64,000 nucleotides of DNA, from positions 6,262,001-6,326,000 of the forward strand of contig CM082577.2 in the NCBI GenBank assembly GCA_040954595.2. The letters are read 5' to 3'. Below are positions 24,442 to 38,299 of this stretch, piece by piece; positions within the stretch are counted from its first letter, which is position 1, and every line of letters starts with the position of its first letter. The translations under genes were made by a program, and so were the position numbers. Source of the DNA: Balanoglossus misakiensis (Eukaryota; Hemichordata). The notes beneath the pieces were generated by a model that was not told the DNA's origin, searched no databases, and worked only from the letters and a program-made list of their open reading frames with translations.

Positions 24442-25695
24442 ATGCGAATAAGTGTTGCCATGACGAACATTGGCGGATATAACGCCGTGTCATCAAATGG
24501 AAGGCAAATCCAGCACAACGAACTTGTCATTTACGAAGGCAGCAATGGGGGAGTTAAGACAGACGTGTGCCGCACAGTGTCTTCGACTTCAACGTCCAGC
24601 ACCAACGGTAAAAAACAGAAGGTGAAACATTACCGGCTGGTTGGCCGCTCGGGACATTGCAACATCTCGCATAATGCGTCCCCCCAGCAAGGGTACCGGC
24701 GATTTCTGGCCGATATGTTCACCACAGTCGTTGACATCCAGTGGCGGTACAACTTGACCGTCTTCACCCTGGCGTACGTTTTAAGTTGGCTGCTGTTTGG
24801 AGTTCTGTGGTGGCTTATAGCCCTGGAACACGGCGACATAGGTGCCGAGAATATAACCAGTTCAGACAACTGGAAACCTTGCGTGACCAGTGTACACTCC
24901 TTCTCGACCGCTTTCCTCTTTTCTCTCGAGACGCAAACAACAATAGGATACGGTTCCCGCTCTGTTACAGACCAGTGTTGGATGGCGATGTTGTTGGTGG
25001 TCGTTCAGTCTGTCGTTGGCTGTATAATAGACGCTGTCATGATCGGTTGTGTTTTTGCCAAAATCTCGCGGCCAAAGAAGAGGGCGGAAACGCTGGTTTT
25101 CAGCAAAAAAGCTGTCATCGCTCTTCGGGACGACAAGCTGTGCTTGATGTTCAGGGTGGGAGACATTCGGAAGAGTCACATTTTAGAAGCGCACTTACGA
25201 GCCACTGTCATCCGCAAACGGGTGACGAAGGAAGGCGAAGTCATCCCACTCCACCAGTACGATGTCAATGTAGGATTCGACCAGGGATGGGACAGAATCT
25301 TCCTCGTTTGGCCTCTTGTTGTAGAGCACGTCATTGACGAAAAGAGCCCCCTTTATGAACTCTCGGCTGATGAACTAGAACACGCTGATTTTGAGCTGGT
25401 CGTCCTTCTGGAAGGGATCGTGGAATCAACAGGAATGACCACTCAGAAACGGAAGTCGTACCTACCGCACGAGATACTGTGGGGTTACCGCTTTGACCAC
25501 CAGTTAGTCGCGCTCCATCACGGCGACGACGAATATCACGTTGATTACTCGCGGTTCGACATGGTGCACGAGGTACCGACGCCAAGGTGCAGCGCAAGGC
25601 AACTCGATGAACTACAGAGCCAAGCGGGAGGAGACACCAGAAATGGCATAATTCCTCGCGTACCTGCAACTTATAACTTGGAATCAGAGCTCTGA
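24442..25695 (+). CDS. Inward-rectifier K+ channel Kir-D (Kir2-like)
   Basis: Single-exon frame of 417 residues from the ATG at 24442. A second in-frame ATG at 24460 has a better context (GCC before it) and would give 411 residues. This is the most Kir2-like of the four. The N-terminal GHCN motif is followed by the slide helix ([14 protein letters not shown]), M1, pore with TIGYG at 167-171 and M2 with the rectification Asp (IIDAV). Acidic residues matching Kir2.1 E224, D255, D259 and E299 are all present. The PIP2-binding PKKR and RKSH segments are intact, as are both pore cysteines. The tail ends in LESEL, a class I PDZ ligand close to the RRESEI end of vertebrate Kir2 channels. A strong, PIP2-dependent inward rectifier is the expected activity. 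Confidence 0.97.
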   Translation: MRISVAMTNIGGYNAVSSNGRQIQHNELVIYEGSNGGVKTDVCRTVSSTSTSSTNGKKQKVKHYRLVGRSGHCNISHNASPQQGYRRFLADMFTTVVDIQWRYNLTVFTLAYVLSWLLFGVLWWLIALEHGDIGAENITSSDNWKPCVTSVHSFSTAFLFSLETQTTIGYGSRSVTDQCWMAMLLVVVQSVVGCIIDAVMIGCVFAKISRPKKRAETLVFSKKAVIALRDDKLCLMFRVGDIRKSHILEAHLRATVIRKRVTKEGEVIPLHQYDVNVGFDQGWDRIFLVWPLVVEHVIDEKSPLYELSADELEHADFELVVLLEGIVESTGMTTQKRKSYLPHEILWGYRFDHQLVALHHGDDEYHVDYSRFDMVHEVPTPRCSARQLDELQSQAGGDTRNGIIPRVPATYNLESEL

Positions 25696-25698
25696 AGA

Positions 25699-25704
25699 GT
25701 AAGG
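25699..25704 (+). other. Candidate splice donor just after the Kir-D stop
   Basis: AAGA|GTAAGG, with the exon ending at 25698, 3 nt after the stop. No acceptor assigned. Confidence 0.4.
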
Positions 25705-27000
25705 TTGGAGTATTTGGTATATCTGGCATGCCTTCAACCCCTTGCCTCTGCTTCCATTCCTTCAGCACTATACAGCTACTTTTCCCAATTAATCCCATAT
25801 AATACCCAATGCTAGCAGATACATGTACAAGTGAGTTGTTATGGTCAAGATATTGATTACTAAAAACATCAATAAATTTTATATGACAAACACTGGAAAG
25901 GCATCCTACTTATTATTGTTGGAGTTGCAGGTTCCCACCTGCAAACTTCACTTGAAAATATACAACAGAAGATTTTTTTGTTGTGGTTATGAATAATTTT
26001 ACCAAAAGTCTTGTATACCTAACCACAGATACGAGAACAGTGGATAGAATTTGCATGCATCTCTTAGCACATCACATGATTCTTAGCCACGATGTCAACA
26101 TCATTGTAAACACACGTGGAATCTGAAACGGTTCTGGATATCTTTGAACCTGTCTCAGAAGAAAACTTCCAAATAATATTGTAGGTCACTAAGGGTCAGG
26201 GTGTAAAGGGTTATAGTGCAGTGCCCTCTCAAAAAATTTTGTGCTACGACATGTAACCCTTGTCCAAGTATTATGCAATAGGAGTTCTATCTAGTTTAAA
26301 ATAATTATGGTGGAAAGTCATTAGTCTAATTAACTCTAATGGTGTCACATTAATTACCGTAGTCTTATTAACTGGAAACTGCCAGTATGAAGTACATATA
26401 TAAATCACATGACCATCACCTGACGACCTGTTGTGATTGTACATTTTTTGTCAGTAACACTTCAACCACTCAGTCAAAACGTTGATTGAAGTTTCAAAAT
26501 TTCTGCTCAAACATCCCGACTGATGATTTTCTTGATGTAAAGCAATTCAAGTTTTATTGATTAGAGAATAATAACTTCTGTTAACACTTCTCTCCAGTAT
26601 TTGCTCATGTTTTCCCCGTGATTGCATTTTGTATTGAGTCCTTTATGAATTCTGATTGCCCTGCGGGGTCTTTTAATGCTTTACAGTTTTTTTCCTTCTT
26701 CTCCACGCAATGCCTTTTCAAGCCAAATCAGTCCATAAAATGGCAGATCTCACTTAGCTATCCTTGTTTGCAAGCAAGAAATGAAAGAAGTCGTGGAACA
26801 GCATGCATTAATTGCCCCCAGCTTCTGATAGTAACAGGGTGAAACAACCACTTTTTTTTCTTCAATCTTTGGATAAAAACCGCACGGGAGCCAATAGTGT
26901 TTTTAAGTTTATTTTAATGTTGACATTCTGTGCTGTTCACAAATATTCTCATGGGGTCTCTCTGCAATGTTACCTGCATACAAATTAACAGCAAGTTTTT

Positions 27001-27145
27001 TTCTTTTGCTCAAATGTTCCAATGCTCAAGATTTTCAGTAATTATTATTTTTATATATATTATTTTAATAAAACAATTTTTTAAGTAAAAACTTTTTATA
27101 GTAATTTCCATTTAAATTAGTTAAATATATAATTTTAAATGTTTG
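27001..27145. other. Strongly AT-rich block
   Basis: About 145 bp of mostly A and T with TATATA and TTTTAA runs; a similar shorter block is at about 35105-35150. Could act in scaffold attachment or be neutral. Confidence 0.5.
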
Positions 27146-29559
27146 ACGACTTTTGCAATGGAAAGTTACCATCAATACAAAATTATTTCTGTAACTGTTA
27201 TGTCATTTCTAACGAAGGATTTTGAATGGCAAACACTGTTGGTTCTCATGATGTGTCTAGTAAGCGTCAGCTGTGTATGCCATGGAAACAGCTAAATGTA
27301 ATGATGATATGCAGTACGGTAACCATAGAAAATAGGATATGGCTGCAAAATGTTCATATGCAAGTCACTGGTACTGTACTGCAGCTGTTGTTTGCTTGTG
27401 TTGGCGTGGCATGTCCCGGGTCAGTGTGCTACGAAACAGGGGAAGTACAGACAATGGGTGCAAGAAATGAATTGTAAATCAATCGGTAATCGGCAATTTG
27501 GAAGGCACGTAGCCAGTTCTCAGACCATTCTGTAGTTGTGTTGTTTCAAATCAAACAGTACTAAGTGAAAATAATATTTACAAAAAGAAGGGGGGTTTTC
27601 AGAAGTAAATGTATGCTCACTCCTACACTTGGATGCAACCTTGTTGTCAAGGCAAATGATCACCCATATTGGAATCAAAATTATAATATAACTTTTAATG
27701 GTGTATTTAAATTAAACATTGAAAGCGCAGCAAATTGATTTTAAATTCCTCTCATCATTTAGCAGACAGATAAAATATTTAATATGTACATTTCTGAGTA
27801 AAGGGGAAATATACCGAACTTCAAACCAGAACCACTTTGCATTGTTATCCGTCGGGTTGATGAAAAGAAGTCTAGTAATATGCCTCACTCATTAGAATTT
27901 TATTTATCCAGTTATTTTTAGATTATTATATCATAAATACAATTAATTTGCACTGTCGCATACATTTCTCTTCCAGTTTTATCAGTTGATTCTTACATAA
28001 AGCAGCGAATACCACCCAATAGTATAATTGCCCCTTTCTCTTCAATATGTACATGTACATACATGTATATGTGTATGATAAAAAATTTCAATTCCCTTCA
28101 TCCTGACACTAGACAACTGCAGTCAGTAGCAGTTTTATTGAAACTTTACGCAGACTTCAGATAAAAATATACACACAGAGTGAAACATAGTCATTTAGAA
28201 AGCATTCAAGATTTCAAGTCCTCACTTTATGCACTCTAAACTTGAGTACTTGGTATATAAACACTTTGCAACAAGTGTAAGTTTCTTCAGAGAATGTTTC
28301 TTTATCATCACTGCAGGTATGTAAAGAGTACCATAACTTTTGAATTGGCAACGGCATGCAGTTTAATGTTTGCGCTCTGTCGAAACCAGTGATTATAAAT
28401 AAAGTTTGTGATTTGTTCTTCAGTGACAAAGACAATGAAACTTGAGATGTCTTATTGTTGGCCATAGTCTGGTCATAGTTTGCACAGTAGGTTTATGTGT
28501 GCGAGTATAATAGAACGCGTGTCTCGATTGTAAATTTTAACTGTTCAGATACGAGGTTTAGAAAGTACGACCAGGCCTTGCATCGAGGTCACAAAGACTG
28601 GTTCAGATTACACTACTGTAACTGAGCTTTATAGTGGTTAGTTCATTAGCCACTGGGTGGAATTTCCATGTTGGCATCAGCATACTTGCATATGCGTTCA
28701 TAGAATACGAGTGTCAGTGAAATTCGCCAGTCTGCAAAGTTGAATCCAGAGTAAAAGCAATCATGCATTTATCAGTAGGCAAAATTTTCTGCCTACTTTG
28801 CAGTTTTATTCAGGACCACTATTAACACCTCCCCCTTCTCAATCCCTGGTTCTCACATTACTGGAAGTGTGAATTGCTCGTTCATAACAGTTTGCCAATG
28901 TTTTGTTCTCCATTTTATTTGTATCAGTTAATCAAATTACCTGTTGGATTAAAAGCTGATAATTAAGTGGAGGCTCTTAAGAATCATACCAGTAATTATT
29001 CTCGGGCATTTGCAGTTATAATAACCATGACTATGGTGACAATTTGACAAGGAGGGTGGTTGGAACCAATATGAAGCCAGTTGCTCATAAGCTCTTTGGT
29101 CAGTCAATGAACTTTGTCCCATTTGGCGATACATGTAAATAGTTAAAATATTGTTCTCCTGTCATGTCAATAACAGCTGGTATTAAACAATAACAACCAG
29201 CAAGGTCGCATATTCTGGCAAGATATTTTTCCTTCAAAAGAAACCCTCCCCACTGCAGTTTGACAACTTCACAGCTGGGTTGATGTCACCAATTTTAAAG
29301 TTATGAACATTTTTGTTTCTGCAGGAAATTGAAAATTTTAAGTATTTTTTGCGGACTACCATGCAAACTATGCCATTTCAGACCAGCCAGATTACGTGTC
29401 CAAAATTTTGGCCAACTGCCATAAAATACAAGACTTTTGTTCGAATGGATACCTGTGCTACATGACTTTTGTGTAGATAAATCACAACAAAGAATTAGTC
29501 GCATTGTATTGCAAGATATCAGCTTTAATAGGTGGTTGTTTCTATACGGAACGTTCAGA

Positions 29560-29960
29560 AAACTGTAACATGTCGAATTCAGTTGTCCTCTTAGAATTGT
29601 AGCCCCGTGTTATGAAGCTTGATTAGGCCAATTAAGTATAAGTCCCTTTGTTGTGTAATGAGGCCAGCTTTGTTACTGTAACAAAGGTTTCCATTTTTCC
29701 CGCTGCCATGGTAACGTCTCAAGCCATGACAGAAATGTCAGCGCTGTTCGGTCAGCCACAACGAGTTTAGCTTAAATCGTGCATGCGTGGTACCCTTCAT
29801 GACTTGTATACTGCAACAGCGTACACATTCAAAGTGGGGGTTCTTTAAAGTTTAATTTCGCGACTTGGAAAATATGTGTTACTTAACCTACTTAGTTCGT
29901 CGACTGACAGTAACTAGAAGTTATTTAGCTTTCGCCCTGTGTTTTCTAACTCGTGAGGCG
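29560..29960. promoter_or_regulatory. Candidate regulatory patch with Sox-like palindrome
   Basis: In an otherwise bland interval this patch holds CTTTGTTAC-T-GTAACAAAG (29668-29686), a perfect 9-bp palindrome made of two Sox-type ACAAAG sites, and TGCCATGGTAAC (29704-29715), an RFX X-box-like half. No open frame. Regulatory role is inference. Confidence 0.25.
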
Positions 29961-32900
29961 TGTGTGACTGGCATTGATCACGGTAACTAGGTCAGGCAGT
30001 CTCAATCTAGGTTTTGCTATCAACTTAAATGTTGACCAGGACAACTTTTGAAGTCGTTTGTCAGAGAGTTGTGTCCGAAACTCAATTTAAAAAAGACTTT
30101 TCTACAGCTTTCAGACTTGCATCCTACAAAACATTCTCGTGTGTTTCCTGCTTTTTTGATCACAAATAAATTCAAAAAACGAGGGAACAGACTGGGGAAG
30201 TGCAGAATAGATCATAGTGTATATAACTTCTTTCACTACATCAAATTTTACAATGGCTGTGATGGCATGTGTTTCAGAGATAATCCCTGATATAGAAATA
30301 AATGGTTTCCATATGCGTCTCGTGCATATGACAATAATTTCTAACGTTCGTCCAAACTGCAAACAGCTGTGTACCTCTATTACGTCACAAAGCTCGAAAA
30401 TATAAATACTTTTGAAACAGCTAGCCATCCATTCAAATTAACATCTTCAAATTGCTATAAATAGCCTTGAGTTGGTTTTATTTAGGAATATTGGTTTTTG
30501 AGCATTTGTGCAAAAGATTGCTTTCCACGGTATTGCTGGCACTTTAGCAATGTCAACTGCGCGATCGAGAAGTCGGTTGTTTCGCATAAAAGTAATGCCA
30601 TGCATTTCTGACACGCTTGGACATTTCTGTCTGTAGGAATGCGTTTAAGAATCCAGTGTCTTTTTCATGTGCAGTTTTCAGTGATTCAAATAGTTATATA
30701 AACAAAACTTTCCACATGTTGGAATTCTTTTCCGGTATGATTTTGGCTTTGGTCGAAGCTGAGGATGTCTAATCCACTTTCTTGTGAAAGGCCTTATTAC
30801 TAGCCTAGAATGTCTTCCCTTATTATCACTGAAAGTATCTGTGGAATTTTCGTGAGCAACAAAATAAGATTATCCCGTTTTTGTTTTGCTTTTCATTCAT
30901 GATCAAGCCATCACTTTAATTTAAAAGTGCTGAATAAAACAACATGAAATGTGATAAATAGACCGAAAGTTCACCAGTGTCAATTGCCAGAGGCCCAACT
31001 ATCGATTGGATGTCTGTTCCCGACACCACTTTTCTCACTGCAGGGTTGGACCTTGTGACAGGTGTCATATTGCCCCTATGACGTGAATCTCTGGCTGGTT
31101 TTATTTAAGAGCGACCCTGATAGACAGCAGAAAGTCATGTAATAACTTGTCTGTCTCAAGACCTGGTTGCAGCCAAATAAAAGGTCAAAACAGAGTTCTT
31201 TGGGTTGTTGTCACTAGTAATTCATTTCCACAAGTGAATGTACTTATCCTGCATTTTGCAGATCTAGTGTTTGGGTTTTTCGCCACCTGTTTATTGAAGT
31301 CAAAGGATATTTTATTCAAATGTATTATTGAATATTTCATTGGTACTGACATGCTCTGGGCTGGAATTGTCCCAATCTGTCAAAATACCCCCAAGACAAA
31401 ACATTCAATAGTCCTTAAGGCACAGCCTGACTCAAGACCTTGCTTGACTCCATGTATAATTTATGTGAATATATACTCTGTTACTCTCTTGTCTACATGT
31501 ACCTAACCACAATGCATTGTTGGACTCCTAAGCAACAAGGCTATGTTTATGGCCTTTTCTTTGCATAATGGATAAAAGTTATATGCTTGGAAGAGTTTGT
31601 TTTGAACATTACAATCAGTGTACTTCAGACCTGTGCCTGGTCAGGTCGGATCAAAAGTAATAATCAATTTCAAGTATTGCAATAAAGCTTATTGCAATGC
31701 TCATATCATTTGATGTGCGTCTCTAAAATATGTCTGGTAATTGTTTTCACTTTTTGCGTCAATAAATCTTGTGTCGTCAAATTTCGCTTCTGCCGCAACT
31801 TGTAAACAAGACATTGCGTATGTGTGTGGAGACTTTTAATTTATAACTTGTTGAAATGAAATCGGTAATTATTACAATGACGCTGTAAACATGTTTGTTA
31901 GGGTTGAAATAAGTTGCACTGATGTTGGGATAAGATGGGTATATGACAGTATAAGCATATGAAGCCTTTTGTTTTTCTTTCACCCTCTTTCCTCTTCCTC
32001 ACTCACTTGCCCCCTCCCCCCTTGCCAACTTAACAACAGTCATGTACGTCATTCTAACATGTGATATATTTTTAAATGGAACAAGAAACTATTCTAACGA
32101 TACACAACCAAAGTCATGCGGTTGCGGGATTTGGCTGACAACAAACCAGAGGCTATTGTCAGCGGTTTAGTATTGGAGACTGCGTAGTCTTAAACCTATA
32201 CAACAATGAATAATGCACCGATTCACGTCTGTGAAAGACGACACTGGTTTAATGCTGTCCTTAACAATACAGGGTAGTGACATTTCATTACCCAGATAAC
32301 TATTGGGTGTTTTCTGTCGGCTGCTATTACCGGGTTTCGTGTACAACAAAAGACGTAAGAATGTCGAGGACAAACCTCTCCCCTTGGCATAGGAAACTGA
32401 CATTTCACCTACTTGCAATTTACTTCTGACTCGAGAAATTTCAATTGAAATGCAGAGCTGCAGTAGATAATGAGTACATGTACCTCTACTTTTTTGTCGT
32501 CTGTTTATTACAACTTTTCTTTTGGGTGGATGTATCAGTAATGGAGTAATCTGGAAAAAATTTAGACTCCGAGACAAATTGTGTAACAGAAGAATTTATG
32601 AAATCTGCATTGAAACATGTATCTTCAGTTACAAAATTGAAAACCCAAGACTTGCATATTACTCTATGATGTAGCACGTATTTTGTCTATTAATGAATCT
32701 CATACCTTTAAACATATCCCCCCTGAACTTGTGTATCACATGCAAATGCGAGTCAAATAGACCCTGTTTAATCAGTAGAGAAGAGTACCAACTTAAATCT
32801 CCTTGATAAGCACGATTGCACGTTCCACGATCCTAATAAAAAGACAAAATATTGATCTAATCCCCGAAAAGTCCAATGAACATGACGAAAAACATTGTCT

Positions 32901-34021
32901 GTGTTTTTCCGATTGTTCAATGGCACTATTCAGTAATCCTACTGCTTTTGTGAGAAAGTGCTAAATATAGAAAAGGGGTGTGTAAAGTGAGTTCAGGCTT
33001 TTGTCATTTATTTGACATTCTGCTCATCATCATTGTCAACAATAAATAAGGCCATGCATGCTTAACTCACAGTGGCAAAAGATTTATACTTGGGAGTCAG
33101 TGGAATATCAAAAGTTTGTATTTCGAAAGTCAGTATGAAAGTAGCCAGCATTGGTCTGTTTTGAATCTTTTGGAATTTATCCCATGTTTATCCTTTTAGT
33201 ACTGGAAGAGCTGATACTAGTTGCCACATTTAAGGTACTAATGGCAGTGGAAAAGCAAATTTCTACATAGTGAAAAACAGCCTCCAGTCCTAGATATCAT
33301 AATTATCAATAATAATTTCAGGTTTATCACACCAGGGACAGACAGCTTTCAAGGTTGTCAATCCTTTCTGATAATGATGTTGATGACAACGTCATCAAAA
33401 TTCATTATGCTACAGTAACTAAAGTGACTGCCTGATTGTTAGCTTCCGTGTTCCAGCGGAAATAAATGTTTTCATCTCATAATTCCACCTGTCAAATAAA
33501 CACAAAAGAGACCTGGTCTGTTAGTCTACCAGACTACACTAGCCCCCTCCTCCCCGTCAACGCTAACTACAGGCGGGGGATGAGAATATTAGCAAAGGCA
33601 AGTCACGCAAACCTTAACCAATGTTCAAAATTGAAGAAATATCAGAAAATGAAATTGTGCGTCAATGCTGTTTTCTAATAACAGCAAGTGACTTGGACCA
33701 TGTGACGTCAAGTAATTCATCATTTCACTTCACGCCACTTAAAATAATTGTGTCCTCTGATGGGTATAGCTTTTAATACGCCAGTCGACTCTTTGCGCAT
33801 CATTACCTCATTTCTGATTAATGACAGCATGTGCAAGTTCATTAGAGATAGTGGCTGGCAGAGCTGTCGCACCATCCATGTGTTACAACAATGTTCACGC
33901 ATAAATATGCAATAGGAATTTGCATACATTGGCAATTGTCTCAAGCTCTCCAATTTACATAATAGAAATATCTAGATTCAAGAATTTAAACGTTTTTCTT
34001 CTTTCATTTTTTTCAATCTAC

Positions 34022-34063
34022 AGGTCAAATCCAGAGCAGCCCACAAAAATACTGGAGGATTGA
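34022..34063 (+). CDS. Possible short 3' coding exon
   Basis: A good pyrimidine tract and AG (34020-34021) precede a 42-nt stretch. Entered in the phase left by the exon at 23540-23778, it reads 13 codons (SNPEQPTKILED follows the split Lys) and then TGA. The phase match is one in three by chance, so this is only a lead. Confidence 0.15.
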   Translation, partial: RSNPEQPTKILED

Positions 34064-34256
34064 GGCTAGGGAAGATTAACATCAGTACTACTAAACAACA
34101 AGTGATTTCAGTATTCCGGACTCTTCATGGAACTTCAGTGTTGGTGCTTGGACTCCACAAGTCTTTCGTTTTAAAATTTACATAAAACAATTGTTTTATT
34201 TTGACCAAGGCATTAGATGTACACACAGCAGGGCCTAGTTGGCCACCAGTCGTGTC

Positions 34257-34270
34257 TCCCCCCCCTCCCC
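34257..34270. repeat. Short C-rich tract
   Basis: Eight C, one T, four C; other similar tracts are at 39271-39286, 56096-56107 and 57678-57688. Confidence 0.7.
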
Positions 34271-37200
34271 AGGTCAGTTGGTAATAGAACATCGCCAATG
34301 TGAGTTTTGCAGTGTTTAGAGCTGTAATGTGTTCCCAATGGGCAACTTTCATGTTCCTTGTTTTGAGGCTTAAGAATAATGGATGTCAGACTGAGAAAAG
34401 TACAGTCAACTTTTAAATGCTTAATTAGCAAATCCAAGTTTGATGTTGGTGTACTACACTTACAAAGGAGAATCCAAAAATCCACAATTAAAAGCAATAA
34501 CGTCCTTTAACGTTGTGAAACAAATAAGTAAATCTTGTAACATCACAGCTTGACACCGATTTAACATTAATTATTATGCATCAGTAACCAAAATCTCGTC
34601 TTGATTGCCGCCTGTTTAGAATTGGTGTGACGTCAGACACCGGTATTTGACATCTGGGCAGAGAGTAAAAGAGTTTGCGCTGATGAGTTTTGTTGAATTA
34701 CTTCAAAGGCATTGGAGTGTGTGAACATCTGTGAATAAGGGACAGCTTTTAAAACTTGAAAGCCATCAGCAGCTTATTCTTGAAAACGGGCGCATTGATG
34801 AGGGCAGTATCGTTTGCAAGTTCAAAGGTCATTCCAGGCATGTCGCAGGGTTTGTCTGTAGTACCCCCTGACAATCCGGAAAATGCTTCCCTAATTGACT
34901 ATTTCAAAGCAAATCGTACCAAGAGCTGGGTTTTAGCCAGCTGAGAGATAAACCGCTTTGTGATAGCACAGCACTTTTCAACAAGCCCCAGAAACATTAA
35001 ATATTATGATAATAATCTCGCCATGATGCATCAAATCAAAGACAATATTTTATCAGTTTGAGTGTGGATGTGTCGACCGGACAGTCAGGTCACATGTTTT
35101 GACAAAAATCTTAAATATATTAAAATAAAATATATATTATATAAAAACTATGCAAAGTCAATCGACTTAAATAGCTTGATATGCCAATTGCTATGCAAAC
35201 AAAGAGAACACAAATTTCTTAACTAGTGGTGCACCTTTAAAGATAGTACTCAGTTTACATATGTTGGATTCCAATAGGTAGATAGATATACAATACAGAT
35301 TCAGTTTTTCGAAACAAATTTCCACTTGTAAATTCTTAGAGATTTAGTTTTCTGCACTGTACAATCAAGTTTTCTAATCAGACTTGCCATATGCATTGTT
35401 CTTTGAAAATAACAATGACAAATATTTGTGAAAATATAAAAAAAAAAATTTCTAAACTGCCATTCACAAATTTTCAATTTTTTGATTCCAGTATAAGGTG
35501 GTACCAGTCATTACATTTGTCCTGCTGTTTGGAGAAAACGGCAGTATTTATAGAGAATTGATTTTTTTAGGAGTTTTATCTTTTCTGACTATGGGAAAGT
35601 GTATTTTAGGTAGCCCAGATTTTAACGATAGATTGGCAAGATATTAGATTTGTTTTCCCATTAATCATGATTTCCGACGGTGATTATCATAAAATCTGTA
35701 TTATTATTTTTTTTCAAATTGATCTGGGGATGTTGTTTTACAAGGACTTTATACTTCAGATGTTTGCCTTCCCTAGTTTGACTATTGTGTAAATTTTGAA
35801 AGTGATTTTCCAACTTTGTTTTCTATAAATGTGTTTTGGATATTTGCAATTATTTTTCTATCACAAGATGTTCAATTTCTGTCTCTTTTTGTACAAAAAA
35901 ATATTCAAGAGGTTTTTCTTCAGGGTAGGAGGTTTTTACTGCAAGATTTATGTATACAGCAATATACTTGTAACTTGTGTATATGTTTACGTGGTTTGAC
36001 TAGGCAATAATGTTTTATATATGGGGTACTGGAGTCAATTCCAATTGCACATCGCTGTCACCCAAGGAACATACAACCCTATCACCCCTATTTATCTTCG
36101 AATGGAACAATCCAGGGAAGAAATGGCAAGGGTTTAAGGATTCTATGACAAACAAAATGTCTAGGCAGGGCGACTTCACAATCCATGTACATCTTGACAG
36201 ACAGACAGACCATGCCTGTTTCTGGAGGCTGAATACAGAAATTGCATCCGAATAGCAAAATGAGGATTTTCATGAAAATATTTTCAGACAATCCAGATTT
36301 TAATTATTTTGTACTGGTTGGATTTCTTCATCTGTCTTTCACACAGCTATAGTCTAATTATACAGAGAGATGTGTTCCATGTTGTGTGTTTAGATTGAAC
36401 AAATAAAAAATACATACTTGAATGAAATTGGTCCTATGTAATAAGCTCATTTTTACCACTGCTAATCTTTTCCAGAAAAACAAAAGCATATGTCAATGAA
36501 TGTAATCCACCTCCTAGATACACAAGCTTGAAGTTTATTGTTTCAAAGAAAAAAATGCATGATGACAAAAAAACAAATCTGCATGTAACTGAATTTCAGC
36601 TGTGACAGCAAGTTTATCACACAATCCGTTGTCACCTGTTCTTTGGAAAGATTGCCAGCCTTCCTGAAGACCTGATTAAAATCTGCCCACATGTCAGCTC
36701 GGGTATTCTTGATTGTCAGATGAAGTCGGCATACATGACAAGCTGTCGTATCATTGCCTTCTTGAAGATAAAAATAGCATCAAGGTCTGACGTCACAGAA
36801 GTGTGTATTATTTCATCAGCATCCTTGCCACAATCAGACATTCCCACCATCAGTGAACTTCTGTGCAATACATGTATATCCACCAACACACCAACACTTT
36901 TTCAATGTCAAAACACGCATGAATGAAATATCTAGATCACTGGGAAACAAAAGAATCCAAACAAAAACCCTTTGTTAATTACATTGATTTCTCTGAAGCG
37001 CTTTGCTTGATGAGCATGCATGCACTCTGTGCCGTCTTCAAGTGTGCTGTTAACCTTTGACCTTGCTAGAACCACATGACAAATATTCACATCTGTTGGA
37101 TGTATGGATGCCGACCATACTAGAACGATGTGGTTTGGAAGATTCTCTGAAATGGATACAAACATGATCTCTGTGTTGTCTCATTTTAAATGTCAAAATG

Positions 37201-37798
37201 CGTATCCCATATCTGCAGGCTGGTTCATGCATTTATGCAGGAACTGGGTAGTGTTACAAAGTTCACCGACTTGGAACCTAAAGAAATAATTTTATCAAAT
37301 CTAGATGAATTTTTGTTGAACTTGTTTATTCCGCTGCAGGAAAGTAGAGCACCAGCTGGGGACACAACAGACATTACCCACAGATATAAATTATGATATG
37401 CAAGTTTGAGAAATTTCATGTCTCATATTGCGTGTAACCATGAACAACTGTAGCCAGAGAGTACAGTCATGTGACTAAAGGTCAGGAGTAGCTAATTTGT
37501 ATAGCCATATTTTGGGGTGCACCCCAATATATCCTTGTACATGTTGTACTCTTGGTGAGTTGTTGCCATGGAAACTTCAATATTATCCTTTTTGCTCCTT
37601 TCCACTAAATAACCAGTCATGCCAGCCTCACTGATAAATATAGTTCCAAATGATCTCATCAGTGGTCATGTGGCGAATCATGCCCCTGTTTATAAACAGA
37701 ACTGAATTCTAATCATACCAGAGACGTCACTACAGACAGCCACGCTTTTAATTCTCTGCTGATGTCAACAATGACATTTTGACCAGTCACCAGGTCAG

Positions 37799-37833
37799 TG
37801 CCCTTTATCACTAAGTGCCCTTTATCACTTAAG
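37799..37833 (+). repeat. 17-bp tandem duplication
   Basis: TGCCCTTTATCACTAAG repeats once head-to-tail with a one-base difference. Confidence 0.7.
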
Positions 37834-38299
37834 TCAAATGTCTGAACTTATACCAGGTTACTACAATGTAGTATACTTTCCAATAAAACAATAGCAGACA
37901 TGATTGGGTGGGTGGCTGTAGTTTCTTGTCAGTAAAGAGTGTTTGCCATGTCTCTTGGCTGTTTATACAGGCAGTGCATATATAGGATGGCTGGTGACTT
38001 AACTTTCCAACATCTTTGGCAAGAAGCAAAACACTGACCACTTTTGACAGAACTCAAATTCAATAGTGGATACTAGATTTTAAAAATATTTAAGTCTGCA
38101 CTTTAGTCACCATACACAAAGTGACCTATAACTGCATGCCAGAAATAACTAGGCACCAAACAAATAGCTGCACAATAGTGATAATGAAGTACAAACTACT
38201 AGAGCTACAGATCAAAATTTGACAGTACATGTACATTAGTTGCAAAGTTTAGAAAGTCAGCGGTTTAGGCTAAGTAGTCTTATTTCCATTTTACTATAT

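Larger units (their letters stand above)
25705..38299. other. Gene-poor interval between Kir-D and the 3' end of LMF1
   Basis: About 12.6 kb in which I find no defensible coding exon beyond the weak one at 34.02 kb. Open frames are short and lack family motifs. Part of it is probably Kir-D 3'UTR and intron. An AT-rich block, a regulatory-looking patch and a short tandem duplication are listed separately. Confidence 0.6.

Noticed and set aside
24741-25337. Overlapping plus-strand frame inside Kir-D
   Set aside because: Out-of-frame reading of the channel gene; no conserved motif.
31147-31506. 119-codon frame in the Kir-LMF1 interval
   Set aside because: Non-ATG start, no motif, no splice or promoter context; length compatible with chance in 12 kb.
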